In this document: one piece after another, positions 10,501-22,060 of the stretch | How the letters are laid out: each line of letters opens with the position of its first letter | How positions within the stretch are numbered: position 1 is the stretch's first letter | Origin: Clonostachys chloroleuca | Lineage: Eukaryota; Ascomycota; Sordariomycetes; Hypocreales; Bionectriaceae | Reading direction: 5' to 3' | Length of the DNA: 64,000 nucleotides | NCBI GenBank assembly: GCA_037952775.1 | Contig: JBANAY010000001.1 | Location: forward strand, 868,001 to 932,000 | Program-made: the position numbers and the translations under genes | Notes under the pieces: model-generated | What the model saw: only the letters and a program-made list of their open reading frames with translations | Told to the model about the DNA's origin: nothing | Databases searched by the model: none

Positions 10501-13500
10501 GCCCAGAAGCATGCATCTCAAGGGGGACAGCAGCATGTCCCATCCGGACGGCGGTTCTAAATGATGGGGGGAGGGGGGAAATGAAAGTATTCTATATCGA
10601 GCCACGAGAGCCTTACTCCACCCCAGCAAGCTCACCTGTCCATCATTCTGCCTTAGCCCCTCCCACTTCCCTGCCAGATCTATCCACCTTCTGGGCAGGT
10701 TTTCTCAAGACGGCGAGATCCATTGCCGTTAGACATGATGACGACAAGAGGGCATTCCCTGGCGGATGAAAAATTTCAGCCCGCAGGGTTCAGGGGTGAG
10801 AAGGAACTGAGCGAAAGAGTCACACCAGACACACCCCTCCATGATGAGGGGACTATGCCAGCTTTGCTCAAAGAAAGATCAAGCGCGAGCAAGTTGAGGA
10901 GGCAAGGGGACCACCTAGCTAGATCAATGGCTCTCCCTTTCCGTCGGGGCATTAATTTTACCAGGACGACATGTAACTCCACGATGACGCAGGGCCTGAA
11001 GCCAGCATAACATGGTGTCTGATTAGCTGACCTTCTGCTTCCGGAAGGGCCTGCATCATGCCTTCTCTCTTTTAGTGGCCCTGGCTGAGGGAGAAGAAAT
11101 GCATCCGGTACGTGGCGGGCTGAATTGGAGGGGTGTGCAAGCTGGGCTCAATTCCTTCAGGCATGGTTTACAACACAAGGTGGTTTGGCATTGGCTTATC
11201 GATCTATGCTCAGCCATTTCTCCTGCCCGCCCGTTGTTAAAGTATGACATGCGCAGCCAGCCCGGTATTACTACATGAATTCGGCAAGGCAGCGCACTAT
11301 GGGCGAGCCGGGTCTTGACTCAAAAGGGGGCGGGCCTCACTGAAACGCAAGGCTATGACCAGCTACAGGGACACGGTCATGGGCTTGGATGCAGGATTTG
11401 GCCTGTCATTTTCTGTCATATTTGACCCAGAGGAACTGGACGCAGGCCTCCAAAAGTGGCCGCGTCGAGTACTCTTAAGCTTACTGGGTTAGGTCGCTGT
11501 TGGGCTTGCTGTTACTGCTGTTGATCGTCTCACTCGCCACATACAGATTCACACGCCAACCGCCAGCAAGGAGAATCCCCAGGGCCCCGGGCTTTTTCCC
11601 TCTTACAATCACGCCTTGGCTTCCGGCGTCAATAGAGGGAGGGGGAATAATCCCGAACCTCAAGGTTCGCCATCCGGTCTAGCACCGCAGGCTCTCCGTT
11701 CGTTTATTCCCTTCCAGTCAATTCTGCTTTCTTTCTTTTCCTACCTTGGCTGGGGTGTGAGCGACGGCGCGTGCGCAACGGCTCGAAAAGCGCAACGGGC
11801 CGTCCCGTTCGGGCAAGACAGGCATGAGACATGGCTAAAGAGGAGAAAAAAACTTTTGGGCGACTAGTGATGGCCAGAGGACTGACAAGGGGAACAGCAA
11901 TTGGGCTTGCCCCCGACTCCGCGCTCATCTGCCTCCAAACGCCGGAGGGGAGAATAGGAATGAGCTGTTTTGGAGCAATTGATGCCCAGTGGGACCCATG
12001 TCCTTGGTACGGCACCGGCCAAATTGCTTTATCTCAAACGAGCTGGTGGCTTGGAGGGATTACTAGGCCTTTAACCTAGCCAAGGCTAAATAAAAACCTG
12101 GGTGGGTGATGCAATGACGCAGGGGGCCACCGTCTGGCGCTCCGCTTACTCTCTGGACATTTCCTCTCCCCATTCCCTATTACTTGTGCCAGAGGTGAGA
12201 GGCCGCCTCAAAAGTGGCACATCTCAAACCGTCAGCAAAAGGGGGGGGCTGGGTGAGGGTTTGTGAACAATGGGCTTCGCTTTGTTGTCTCGATTGGCTA
12301 AGGCTCATTCCCGGCTCGTCTATTGGGATCGGAATGACCTGTCATCTACTAGCGACGGTCGTTTACTGCCGGGTCCTCAGGCACGCCGTCATAGGCCCAT
12401 GCTTCATCCATATTGTCCGGGGTGGTGGCTGAAGAAAATCCGGGGGAAAATTAAGCTAGGCAACGGCAGTTCATGCAGATACACACGCATACAGGCACGT
12501 AATGCGTCTGCAAGGGAGAGGGCTGGTCGAAAAAGCTCGATCATAGGCTCTGGCCGCTCAGTAACGCCCGAGATTCTGGGGAGGGGAGGGGTGGTTACTG
12601 CGAATCAGATGCCTGCGCGATGTAGGCTCTTTTGCCCTATGGAGGAGTTCATTGGGAGAAGGGGGCCAGGGGTGTGGCAGGAAAAGCCCCGGCCGGCACA
12701 TAGCCATTCGTGGAGACTCATGCCGAGCTACCTGCCGTCTGGCCTCAGTGTCCAATGTTCCGTTGGCCGGCCAGGATGCTAGCTACTGGAGGGAGGGCCT
12801 TGCTGCCCGAGCACCACCTTGAACAGCTGTCCAATGGCTTTGTTGTCAACCAATTTAATCCCCGCATGCCGGCCTGCTTCTCTCCATCAGCCTTCTAAGG
12901 AAGCAACGGCTGGGTGTGTATCCTCCTCGGGGCGCCTCAATTGGTCACATTCGCCGCGGAAGATTGCATCGCAGCTCTTTCTCCAATGGCCTAGCAACTG
13001 CAGTATCATCGACGTACTAGCACCAAGCCAGGTGGCCTCGCGGGGCATATCCCTGGGGAGCCGCAATGATCACCAATGGCACCATGTTAGTTGTGCTGCT
13101 GGCAACGCTTGCCTCACTTTTTGGCTGTACTAGCCGGGTTCTGCATGGCCACGTACTGTCTTAGGACCGATCGGTGACACCATGGCTGTTCGTCGTCCAG
13201 GATGGCAAGTGGTGACCGGGGGAAGTACAGAGAAGAAGAGGGGGCGTGTCGAGACCCTCCACCGACAGGCCGGTATGGGTGTGTTGATAGGGCAGCGTCT
13301 GTTCTTCTGTCTTCTAGATGGTGTTCGTCAAAGAGTTCCCAGCCTTCTGGGCAGACGTCCTACCTTCAAGCATCCCTACAGGCCCAACCTCCTCCACTAA
13401 CAACCCCTGCTACGCACATCAGGCAAGCAAACCATAAAGCTAAGGTTCGAGCGTTCATGCCGCCAGGTGGGCGTGCCGCATATAGTTCGGTAAGACAGCC

Positions 13501-14375
13501 GATACGATAGGCTACACGAGGGAGTTAGCCTACCTCCTCGCTACTTACAGAGATGGGATGTACCCATCGGGGGTGCATGGGGGCTTCCTAGCTCTACGCG
13601 CACACAGCCGTGCCTAATTAACGGTTTGCCGGAACCTAGCCCATGTTTCCTGCAACGACTGTCACAGACAACGCACGGTAGTTACAATCGCCGGACTCGT
13701 AAGGCGCAAGCCGTTCACTGGACCAGGTGAATTCAGGGTGGAGGAGCTCCTGCTCGATGCGTTGTCATTTCTTGCACCACTTCCTTCCTCTTTTCTTTTT
13801 TTAACGCTCCTGATCCATGGATGATCTGTGGCCTCCCCTGGCCTGGCCATCTTGATTTGGAGAGCATCATCACGCATGAGCTGGGAGCGATGGCCCAAAA
13901 CACACTAGCGGGTGCTGTAAGGGCTCTGGCGGGTTTCGCGTTGCTGCTTTACTGATGCGTGACAGCCTGATATTCGCTGCTTGCGTGCTGGTGACAGTGT
14001 GATGATATTTCTGCTGTGCTGTCGACCTTCCTCATTGTTGTGCGCCTGTTCTGATCATCATCTGTGGAAATGTTTCCTTGGTGCCCAATGAGTAGGAGCG
14101 AACAGTCCCCCAGGACGGCATGGGGCCTGGCTATACTTGATTCTTGGAACATTATCGTTACTACCCCAACTATTCAGGCTACCAGGCTATCTACGCAAGC
14201 AGTACGGCAGCGATGGAAGTTAGTGTTCAGATCGAACCGAAGTTCAGTCGGAGAAGGGGGTTTCATTGGGCTGCCGACCGAGTCCTGAAGCAGCACGAGC
14301 TACTACAGACAACCTTCCCGCGTAATAGGGCAGACCAATCTTGCGGATCATTGCACGTGGGCGTTGCTTTTCCCT

Positions 14376-14408
14376 TGCATCCAGGAATACATATGTATAT
14401 TGGATGCA
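14376..14408. repeat. 33-bp imperfect palindrome centred on CATATG
   Basis: The arms begin TGCATCCA and end TGGATGCA, and the centre is ATACATATGTAT. It lies in the gene-free region and could be a cruciform or a dimeric-factor binding site. No function can be read from it. Confidence 0.5.
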
Positions 14409-16225
14409 GGCCTCACCCATACCAAGCAGAAGGGTGTCGCTATTGAACTAGACCCATACGAATACAGAAAGACTCGAGAACTATAGCCAAAACACGGTCC
14501 AGACTCGCACTGATGCGGCCCCGTTCTCGGCCGTGCCAAGCAGCCGGAAAAAATGAGGGGCAGTCTCCGACATGACAGGTCAAGTGGAAAAATACAGTGC
14601 CCAAAAGATGAGGCTTCGATTTCTACCTGAGCGAAATGAACCCGGCTGGGAAGCGGGAGATGGGAGAGAAGCCCATGGGCCGCGAGCAAGCAGCAGGGAG
14701 GGGGCCGCACAGGAGGTGGTTGATAAGGGGACATCTGGCCGCCGAAGTGGCCGCATAAGATAGCACTAGAATGATGCAGGGTGAGGTGTCACGTTGCCCT
14801 CACGTGCATATCTTGCGACTAAGTGGGCATCTTGGCCAGGGGCCCTAGCCGTTTTGTGTTTTGCTTGCCGCTGGTATGCTTGCTGTTGGCTCGTCCCCGG
14901 TCGAGAAAATCTGTCGATGCCGTTGGTTGTGGTTTGGCGGTGCCGCCTTGTCTGCTTGGTTTGCGCTTAGGCGCCAATACGCGTGGCTCTGTGCAGCACC
15001 TTCATCGAGCCTTGGCGAGCTCTGCCGGCCTACCATTCCACGTCACTGTGGATGGTGATGGGGAATTCTAGCGGGGTGGCGAACCGGATGGGATGGTGAT
15101 GGCATCACGACGGGCTTCAGGAGAGCGGCGGTGTCTCAAGGGGCGTGTGCGTCATTCAAGCTCAGCCGGCCTTAGCCTTGCCTGACCTGACTCGGCCGTA
15201 TTCATTCAACTCGCAGACTCATTCATCCGTTCCTCCAGGTATGTCGATGACAGCAAGAACCCAGCTATTGCAGGCTCATGGTTCTGATGCTGCTGCACGG
15301 CACGGACCCAATTGATCGACTTAGCTTTTCCTCAGCTACTATTCCCTAGCCTTTTTTTTCCTCTCGTCTCCATCTTCTTCATTCTTCATGTCACTGGTTT
15401 TTGGCATTATCCACTTCCCTGGGCTGAAAGTCGCCAGATTGACACAATATCGCGGTCACTGCGTCGGTGTCCCGTAATTATTACGACGAGGCGTCACGCC
15501 GTCTATTCTGGCATGGGGTCATTGCGGTCCAAGAGCTCAATTTTCTTGCCAGCCTTGCCAATTCACTTACAACTCATCATGTACGTTCCCTGTGAATGGC
15601 ATGGATTGGTACATACGGCTCTCCAGGGCACCATGTCCATGACCTAATCTAACCGGCATAGAAGCACATTGACTTGTCCGGGAGGTACCTGCACCTACGT
15701 TCATCATGTGCTGGAGCAGCTACGGTATTGCAGCGAAATGATTGCCCCATTGTACCTACATATGCGTAGAGGAGGATCTATCCGAGCGGGAAAAGGCATG
15801 AACTTGGAGCCGACTCGTCCAGGCCGCATGAAAACGACACCGCCTACAGCAATACAGGTACGTATAGATAGGTTTCTCCAAAGCCCGTTCGCCCATTACC
15901 CACACCCACTTGGCCTCCCGACCCGAACCTCGGCTCCGCTGGGTTTCAGACCGGCATGGTGACCCTCTTTCGGACGGCCTGAAAGCGGACCAGGACGGAG
16001 CGAACGGCGGAGAGTGGAGAGAGGCGGGCGGCTGATGGACTCAAGGGACAGCGGCGTGCCAGTATTGAGCAGTGGTCAATTGAGCGGCATGCGAAAGAGG
16101 AGGCGGTGCATTTGGGGGCGGCGACGCAGCAAAGCACGCTGGCATGAAAACCGGAAATAGACCAGGTGACGCAAATGTGTGATACCGACCAGGCCTCATG
16201 TTTGGGCCGCTGGCGACGGAGCGTC

Positions 16226-16254
16226 ACGGCCATCACACGGCCATCACACGGCCA
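16226..16254. repeat. 11-bp tandem repeat, about 2.6 copies
   Basis: The unit is ACGGCCATCAC, present twice in full and once in part. It is in the gene-free region with no open frame of note. Confidence 0.8.
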
Positions 16255-17209
16255 GCCCCATACGAGGCCGCAGCTACGTCGCGTTCCTCGAGTGATGCAG
16301 GCATTGCCACCCCTCGCTCGCTGTGTCCTCGGATGGTTCATGCTACGAGTCACACCGACTTGCCCTGGCCAGCTGCGTTGCGGGCGGTTTGATGGGGACG
16401 ATGAGTCGCCATACCCTCCCGGCCTGCTCCTTTCTGCCAACGGTTCGCCCTGCCGCCCTGTCCTTGTTTATGCCAGCGTGCACAGAGTGCGGAAATCCCC
16501 GAGGCGTGTCTGGTGACTACTCACACCGCGGCATGTCGCTGAATACAAAGCGGACTGGTGCATCTAGGCATGCCCGTCATATGCCCTACTGCACCGTATT
16601 TTGCTTTTAGGCGCGTTACTCGGGCTATGGCGAAAATGTGCTGGTTCCAGCCTAACAAATGCTTTCGCAGGCAAACGAGGCTGAGCTGGCTTGCTCGGGC
16701 CCGAACCCCTGTCTAGGGCCTGTCCCGGGAACACTGCAATAGTATATGCAAGAATCTTGAGCCCTTCTTCCCCTCCTATGACGAGCACCGCCGCCGTGGA
16801 GTCAGCTGCGATGGCACAGAAACCATATACCCAGACGATCGTCAACGCTCCGCTTATCGAGGTTGTCTTGCGTAGGCAAGACGGGCCGGAACCTTCGAGG
16901 TCGCAGTGTCCAGTTTCATCCATTCTACCGCTCGAGGAAGTCGGTGAGCTGGGATGCCTCTCACCTGCGGCCTGGATCGACGAATCTGGGTCGCTTGAGT
17001 CGCACCTGAGCCGAGTCGCCTATGATGAGTGGGGACTGATATATGTACTGGTGCAGCCACCTGCAACCATGCAGGTAGTTACTTTGGCGCGTGCCCAGAT
17101 ATCCCTCTGTTGTCACTTTGCGATTCCTAGATGCATGTCTCACAGCATGCGGTGACCTTCAGGTCGTCCAAGGAGCGGCCGACAGATATTCATATGTATG
17201 TGCCTATGA

Positions 17210-17225
17210 CCGTGCCATGGCACGG
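17210..17225. repeat. 16-bp perfect palindrome
   Basis: CCGTGCCATGGCACGG reads identically on both strands. It is in the gene-free region and may be a chance event or a dimeric protein site. Confidence 0.5.
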
Positions 17226-19237
17226 CTTTAGCACCACCCCCTCCATCAGGGAGAGCAGAGCACCGGCTGGTATACATGTGTGCCAGCACGGTGTTGCTCT
17301 GGCATGCAGCCATACATTAGCGCGCTGAAGTCGGTACATGTGGCGAGGGCATATCTGGGCACTAAGGCTTCCCTGGTGCAATATCTCGATTCTACTTGCA
17401 ACCTGTGAGGTAGATCATCGGGATCTGGCTGGGGCACGGTCTTCAGCCCATCGTGAGCTGTTAGCTCCCAAGCAGTTGCCTAATCTCCTCTCTCGGGATG
17501 CAATCTCCGTCAGACCAGTTGCCCTGTATTGTTACGGCAGCAGGGTCCAGCCGTAGGAAGACAGGGACGGCCGGATGGATAAGGCTCCAGCCCACCCTCC
17601 ACCGCATTATCCTCACGTTTTTCACTCAGCTCGACGCATCTAGACCGACGGGATGTGTCGGTGGCTTTCGGTGGGATCCTCGTACGGCTTTTGCCTCGTG
17701 TTTAGTCTCACTCTCGCCAGACTCGATGGGTCCTGAGGCGAAGGGGGAGTCAGCACGGGGGAGTGAAACCGTGCCCTGCCTGGACCGGAGGGAGTGGTGA
17801 TGGCCCGGTCCGGTTCATTGCAGTTCATTCCAGCCCAGCCCAGTCCAAAATCCCTCCCCACATTATAACTGGTCCAATATATGTAGGTATCGTCATGGCA
17901 TATCACAGCGCAGGAAAACCGGTCCCGCTTCTCGGCACCATCCAGCTCATCACACATAATCCATCCGCCCACCCACTCAGTCGCTTCTGGCGGCCACTTG
18001 GAGGTCCTCTACACGTCCTCGTATCTTGTTTTCCGGTCTATGCGTTCCTCGCCAACCCTCACTTGTCACTTACACCTCCCCTAGCCCGCCGTCGAACTAC
18101 CCTCGTCCTTGTCAATGCGTGATGGAGGTGTTCATCCAGTCCCCCCTCCCCGCAACGGTCTTCTTTCCTCTTTCACTTGCAGATGATAAGTGAGGAGGAA
18201 ACAACGAGCAGGATCAACCTGAGAAAAGACGGGGAATGGTCAGCACGGGCCACTGGCCAGCTGTCGCTGCCCAATTCTTAGTCTACCTCCCGCATTGTTG
18301 GAGGGGGGAGAGTTGATGACGGCGTTAGGATGAGGTATGATCACCGACTTATGACGAACAAGTTACGAAAGAAAAGTCTTGGCTGAGGACGTGTCGACAA
18401 GTACCACGGGCTTGGGTGTGCTGGCCAGCATTTTAACGCCGTTCCCCCAACGCGCCGACTCTCACGCCCTACGTCCTACCTTCCAAGGGAGGGTCGTTTT
18501 CCTCTCCGGCTTCTCGACTGAAGTCTTCCGATAGGGCAGGACTGTCCAATGCTTTGACGTTGTCAGACCGGTTTTGCTCTTTGGGTTCCTTGTACGGTCC
18601 TTCTTTGAGTCCCCTGCATTGCGTTGTGTCCATTGTGCGGTGTCAAAGCAGCGCCCAAAATGCAAGCGAGGCCTTTGGGATAAGGCATTCCTTGACCCTC
18701 CTGTATGATTTGGTTGGGACCTTTTGTCACACTTCAAGGCTTCGGGGTACTTCCGACACCAGTGTCCCTTTCCCATTCCCTCATCCATAATCAGCAATCA
18801 AGCCGTTGTGGCGAATTGATTTGACTGTCGTAGCTCTTATCCTGTCATAATCATTACCAGTATACGTGTAGTAGGGCGGTACGGTACAGGCAGAATTAAC
18901 AAGACATCCCACTCGGAATCCGCGAATATCCAGCCTCTGGGCAGCGTCACTTCCTCGCCTCGTCGTAGCGGTGTAGGTAGGCAGCTACTATCCAAGCTGC
19001 CTCGAGTTCTTTCCTTTCTCCCCCTTTCTGCTTTATGGTTCAATTTATTCTTGTCGAGGACAAAGATAGGTGGCAGCATGATGTCTGTGTTGTCTTTGGC
19101 ATCGGACAAATCCATCGCTCCGATCGCTATCAAAGATGACCGCACTCAAAACTTGCCTCAAAACTTGCCAAGCAGCATCTGAACTTCTTATCTTTCTCTG
19201 GTGCATCGCCTGCTATTCACAGTAACTTTCTATCTCA

Positions 19238-19282
19238 ATTCCGTCATTGAGCATTCCGTCATTGAGCATTCCGTCATTGAGC
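19238..19282. repeat. 15-bp tandem repeat, three exact copies
   Basis: The unit ATTCCGTCATTGAGC is repeated three times without a mismatch. It lies in the gene-free region about 560 bp beyond the stop of the ZNF830-like gene. Confidence 0.92.
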
Positions 19283-19390
19283 CTCCCGTCTACTGCGGCT
19301 CAGTCTGATTCTTCCCCTTCACCATTGCTAGACATCCAACCTCTAAATTCGGTCTATTTGAAGGTTCCTGTTAATAGTTCCTGTACCGAG

Positions 19391-19409
19391 TTTTTTTTTT
19401 TTTTTTTTT
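19391..19409. repeat. T19 homopolymer
   Basis: An uninterrupted run of 19 T residues in noncoding DNA. Its exact length is unreliable in most sequencing methods. Confidence 0.85.
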
Positions 19410-19845
19410 GCTCGGCATTAGACCCAAATTCCAAGTTTTCATGTCCTTCATGGCGAGTCGCCAGCTTCTCCTGACATGAGTATGACCATGGAGGTACGAA
19501 TGAGCATGATCCAGCATGCCTATACATAGTTGGCTCGGCGATTATCCTTCTAAGTCACTTTCACGCATGAACAGATACGAACAATTTCCAAAAGGATGCA
19601 AAATCATGCTCCAAAGTCTCTTTTGGGTATCTCCATGACGAATTATCATGGTACTGAGAAAATAGTATCCGTCCTGCCCATGCACCGTGTTTATACTCCT
19701 TATCGTACAAGTATACATATCTGTATATATATGGATCCCCAAGTTTGCTCTTGATTCAGGGGTCGACTGATAACCCCTGAGTGTAAAATACCGGCCGAGT
19801 AAGTAATGCCCGTAAATTCGTATGCTGGTGAAGAAGATATCACAT

Positions 19846-21051
19846 CTATCGAGCCACCGCAACCCGGAACCGGAACCCATCCCAGTCATCCTCATCCTCG
19901 TCCTCATCGTCCTCGTCTTCTGAGCCTTCCTCTACCACGGCAGCGTTGCCCGCGTTCTCCTTGCCCAGTAGCGTCTTTGCCTTCTGCTGCGCCTCGACGG
20001 AGTCCTGCTGGCCCTGGCTCTCCGCCCGACGCCGCCGGAGGGCATCCCTCTGCTCCTTCAGCCGCAGGACCTTGGCCTCGAGGTTGTTCATCTCGTCCAT
20101 CTCGTCCTCGAACGCCCGCCTGGCATCCTCCTGCTCGGCAGCGAGCTCTGCCTCGAGCGCCGTCTTCCGTCGCCGGAGGTCGCCGTCGTCTTCTTCCTCC
20201 GCTCCAGCCTGTGCGGCCGCGGACTCGGCGGCTGTCATGGCCGGGGCGGAGATTGTGGCTTCGTCCTGGTCGTAGGAGGCGGCTTCTATGTCCGCCTCGA
20301 AGGCAGCCCACTCGTCCTCGTCGACCTGGGATTTCTGGGCGTTGGTCTTGTTGGTATTATTCCCCGTCGCCGAGGAAGGGCCAGCGGCAGTCTGCTTTGG
20401 CACTTGGTTTTCAGGAATAGGCGTGGGTACACCAGATAGCTGAGCAGTGCTGGCCTGCCGTGAAGGGAGTGTCTTAGTGGTGGAGGCCGAGTTCGAATTC
20501 GAGTCACGCGGCGTGGCTGGCCTCGAGGGTATTTGGACCTCGACGCCCTGGGAGGGTGTGGTAGAGGAGCGGCGTGTGAGAGACGGAGGCGTAGATATTT
20601 GGTCCAGCTGCTCTTTCGGGGTGCCGTTCTGCCCGCTAGCTGTCGAGAGGGGGCCCTTGGTGCTGCCGTTGTCGTCTGGGCCGGCGCCGGAGGCAGGAGA
20701 GGCAGTCTCTGGACGGCTCCGTTTCCTTCTCGCCTGGGACTCGGGGCTGTCCGCGGCAACGCCCATCTCCTCGTCCTCGTCGAACTTCCTCTTGTGGGCT
20801 GCTGTCGTCGGCTGGGGCGCTGCTATCGAGGATTCATCGTCTGGCTGCTGCTGCTGCTGTTGCTGCTTCTGCGTCGACGCCCGCTTCCTGTGGCCTTCGC
20901 TCTTCAGGTGAGGTTCCCATAGGTTCTCTGACCGGACCTGTTCGCGGCAGAGGGTGCAGAGGAGCTTCCCCGTGTCGGAGTAGGCGGCCTGTGGGTGTGT
21001 GATGCGGCGGGCAGCCCGTTGCTGGCGCAACAGGGCGCGAGCGTCGGCCAT
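19846..21051 (-). CDS. ZNF830/CCDC16-like C2H2 zinc finger protein
   Basis: Single exon, 401 aa. The start is the ATG at 21051 (MADARALLRQQRAARR); the frame is open further upstream but only from a TTG codon. One zinc finger lies near the N-terminus: C32-x2-C35-x12-H48-x5-H54 (CTLCREQ...HLKSEGH), the U1/matrin-type spacing found in RNA-linked nuclear proteins. An eight-Gln run follows, then a nuclear localisation-like basic patch (RRKRSR), a Ser/Thr/Pro-rich linker, DEDEWAAFEADIEAA, a coiled coil (residues about 295-355), and a very acidic tail ending DDWDGFRFRV. The finger at the N-terminus, coiled coil and terminal WDGFRF box are what I know of the ZNF830 (CCDC16) family, which is associated with spliceosomes. 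The role here is by family only. Confidence 0.8.
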   Translation of the reverse strand: MADARALLRQQRAARRITHPQAAYSDTGKLLCTLCREQVRSENLWEPHLKSEGHRKRASTQKQQQQQQQPDDESSIAAPQPTTAAHKRKFDEDEEMGVAADSPESQARRKRSRPETASPASGAGPDDNGSTKGPLSTASGQNGTPKEQLDQISTPPSLTRRSSTTPSQGVEVQIPSRPATPRDSNSNSASTTKTLPSRQASTAQLSGVPTPIPENQVPKQTAAGPSSATGNNTNKTNAQKSQVDEDEWAAFEADIEAASYDQDEATISAPAMTAAESAAAQAGAEEEDDGDLRRRKTALEAELAAEQEDARRAFEDEMDEMNNLEAKVLRLKEQRDALRRRRAESQGQQDSVEAQQKAKTLLGKENAGNAAVVEEGSEDEDDEDEDEDDWDGFRFRVAVAR

Positions 21052-21397
21052 ATCTGGGGCTAAAGCCTTGGCTTTCTGTTCCTTCTCGCTCGAGGGCAAT
21101 TGGGGTGCGTGGGAGGTGGGCCGTATCTCCGCAAGGTTTCAGACGAGACGCTGCGAAATGTGAAGGATCAGGAGTGAGGGGAGCGACACGGGGGACCAGG
21201 GCGATGGAATTGACGGGAGACGTGTTTTGGCAAACTGGGGATGGAGTCTAGCTGAAGGGAAGAGGAATGAATGGAGGGTCTTGACGTTGGACGTAGCGAG
21301 GCTCCATTGGTTTAGTGCTACTGGTCGATTAGATAGCGCGTGGGGACCGCTAGCAGCACTGGCCACCCACTGGCCACCGCTGAACTCGCCTACGAAC

Positions 21398-21402
21398 AGG
21401 CG
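21398..21402. repeat. Left 5-bp target-site duplication (AGGCG)
   Basis: AGGCG abuts the outer end of the left terminal inverted repeat and is repeated directly at 21626-21630, right outside the right terminal repeat. This is the expected footprint of transposition. Confidence 0.75.
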
Positions 21403-21625
21403 CAAGCGAGTGACATAAAACATGGCACACCAAAGCTCTGTTCACGCAAGTCAAGGACCTTATTTTCTCATCAATAATACTAAACATAATAATAAGCAAA
21501 TTAATAATGATTATTCTACAGTAATTAGCTTATTATTGTATTTATTATTAACTAATTGTTTTGTTATTGTGTTGAAATTCAACGCTGGAGGTTGTATGTG
21601 TGCCATGTTTTATGTCAGTCGCTTG
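21403..21625. mobile_element. MITE-like element, 223 bp, 28-bp terminal inverted repeats
   Basis: The left end (21403-21430) and right end (21598-21625) are 28-bp inverted repeats with 27 matches; each begins CAAGCGA and contains TGACATAAAACATGGCACAC. Between them is a 167-bp AT-rich core with no coding capacity, itself partly self-complementary (AATAATAAGCAAATT near 21495 against AATTAGCTTATTATT near 21525). A direct AGGCG repeat flanks both ends. Small size, no open frame, terminal inverted repeats and a target-site duplication are the definition of a miniature inverted-repeat transposable element. I do not recognise the superfamily; a 5-bp duplication excludes a typical TA-inserting Tc1/mariner element. 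It sits between the divergent ZNF830-like and MED7 genes, about 350 and 435 bp from their start codons. Confidence 0.82.
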
Positions 21626-21630
21626 AGGCG
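21626..21630. repeat. Right 5-bp target-site duplication (AGGCG)
   Basis: Direct copy of the AGGCG at 21398-21402, immediately outside the right terminal inverted repeat of the MITE-like element. Confidence 0.75.
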
Positions 21631-21797
21631 CTACAGGGGACATGGCCGATCTCGAGCACAATATGAGCACCAGCGGGCATGACACGACAGCAATGCTATG
21701 ATCTTTTGGTTTGTAGTGCATTCTCCGTATGCACATGCACTTGATAATAAGGCCACCAATGCCTTGCCTGCAGGATGAAATTGACTTCAGCGTTTCA

Positions 21798-21828
21798 GTG
21801 TCTCATATTTTATGTCACCGCGCTTAAG
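21798..21828. mobile_element. Diverged solo terminal repeat related to the MITE
   Basis: The plus strand contains TATTTTATGTCACCGCGCTT. Read on the minus strand this is AAGCGCGGTGACATAAAATA, matching the MITE terminal repeat (AAGCGAGTGACATAAAACA) with a few changes, in the orientation of a right end. No partner left end was found nearby. It is probably the remnant of an older copy, or the right end of a larger ancestral element sharing the left end at 21403. Confidence 0.5.
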
Positions 21829-22060
21829 GGAGCTTCGAGTGGGTCGCCCTAATTCCGTGGATTAGCCGGCGCAAACCAAGCGTCGATCATCTTTATCGGG
21901 TCAAGCATAACCTAACCTGTAGCTGCTTCTTCTGACACAAGCTCGTGCCTGGAGCTACACCATCACGAGCTTGCACTGCGGATGGTCATCTCCATCTCCA
22001 TCTCCCCCATTCTATGCACACATTCAGATGAGGTGACCAATTCGGCGCCCGGCTTGAACA

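Larger units (their letters stand above)
7539..19845. other. 12.3-kb intergenic region with no supported gene
   Basis: This is the upstream side of the small Cys-rich gene and the downstream side of the ZNF830-like gene. I read all open frames: none exceeds about 210 codons and none shows a family motif, signal peptide or plausible exon series. The DNA is mostly unique. It contains CT-rich stretches (for example around 15350-15400), short tandem repeats (16226-16254, 19238-19282), a T19 tract (19391-19409), a 33-bp inverted repeat (14376-14408) and a 16-bp perfect palindrome (17210-17225). No tRNA B-box or snRNA signature was found. Confidence 0.5.
21052..22060. other. Divergent promoter region ZNF830-like / MED7
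   Basis: About 1.0 kb that must contain the promoters of both flanking genes. It is interrupted by the MITE-like element (21403-21625) and a second related end (21798-21828), both listed separately. Confidence 0.6.

Noticed and set aside
21052..21099. Upstream extension of the ZNF830-like protein
   Set aside because: The longer frame starts with TTG; the first ATG at 21051 gives the family-like start.
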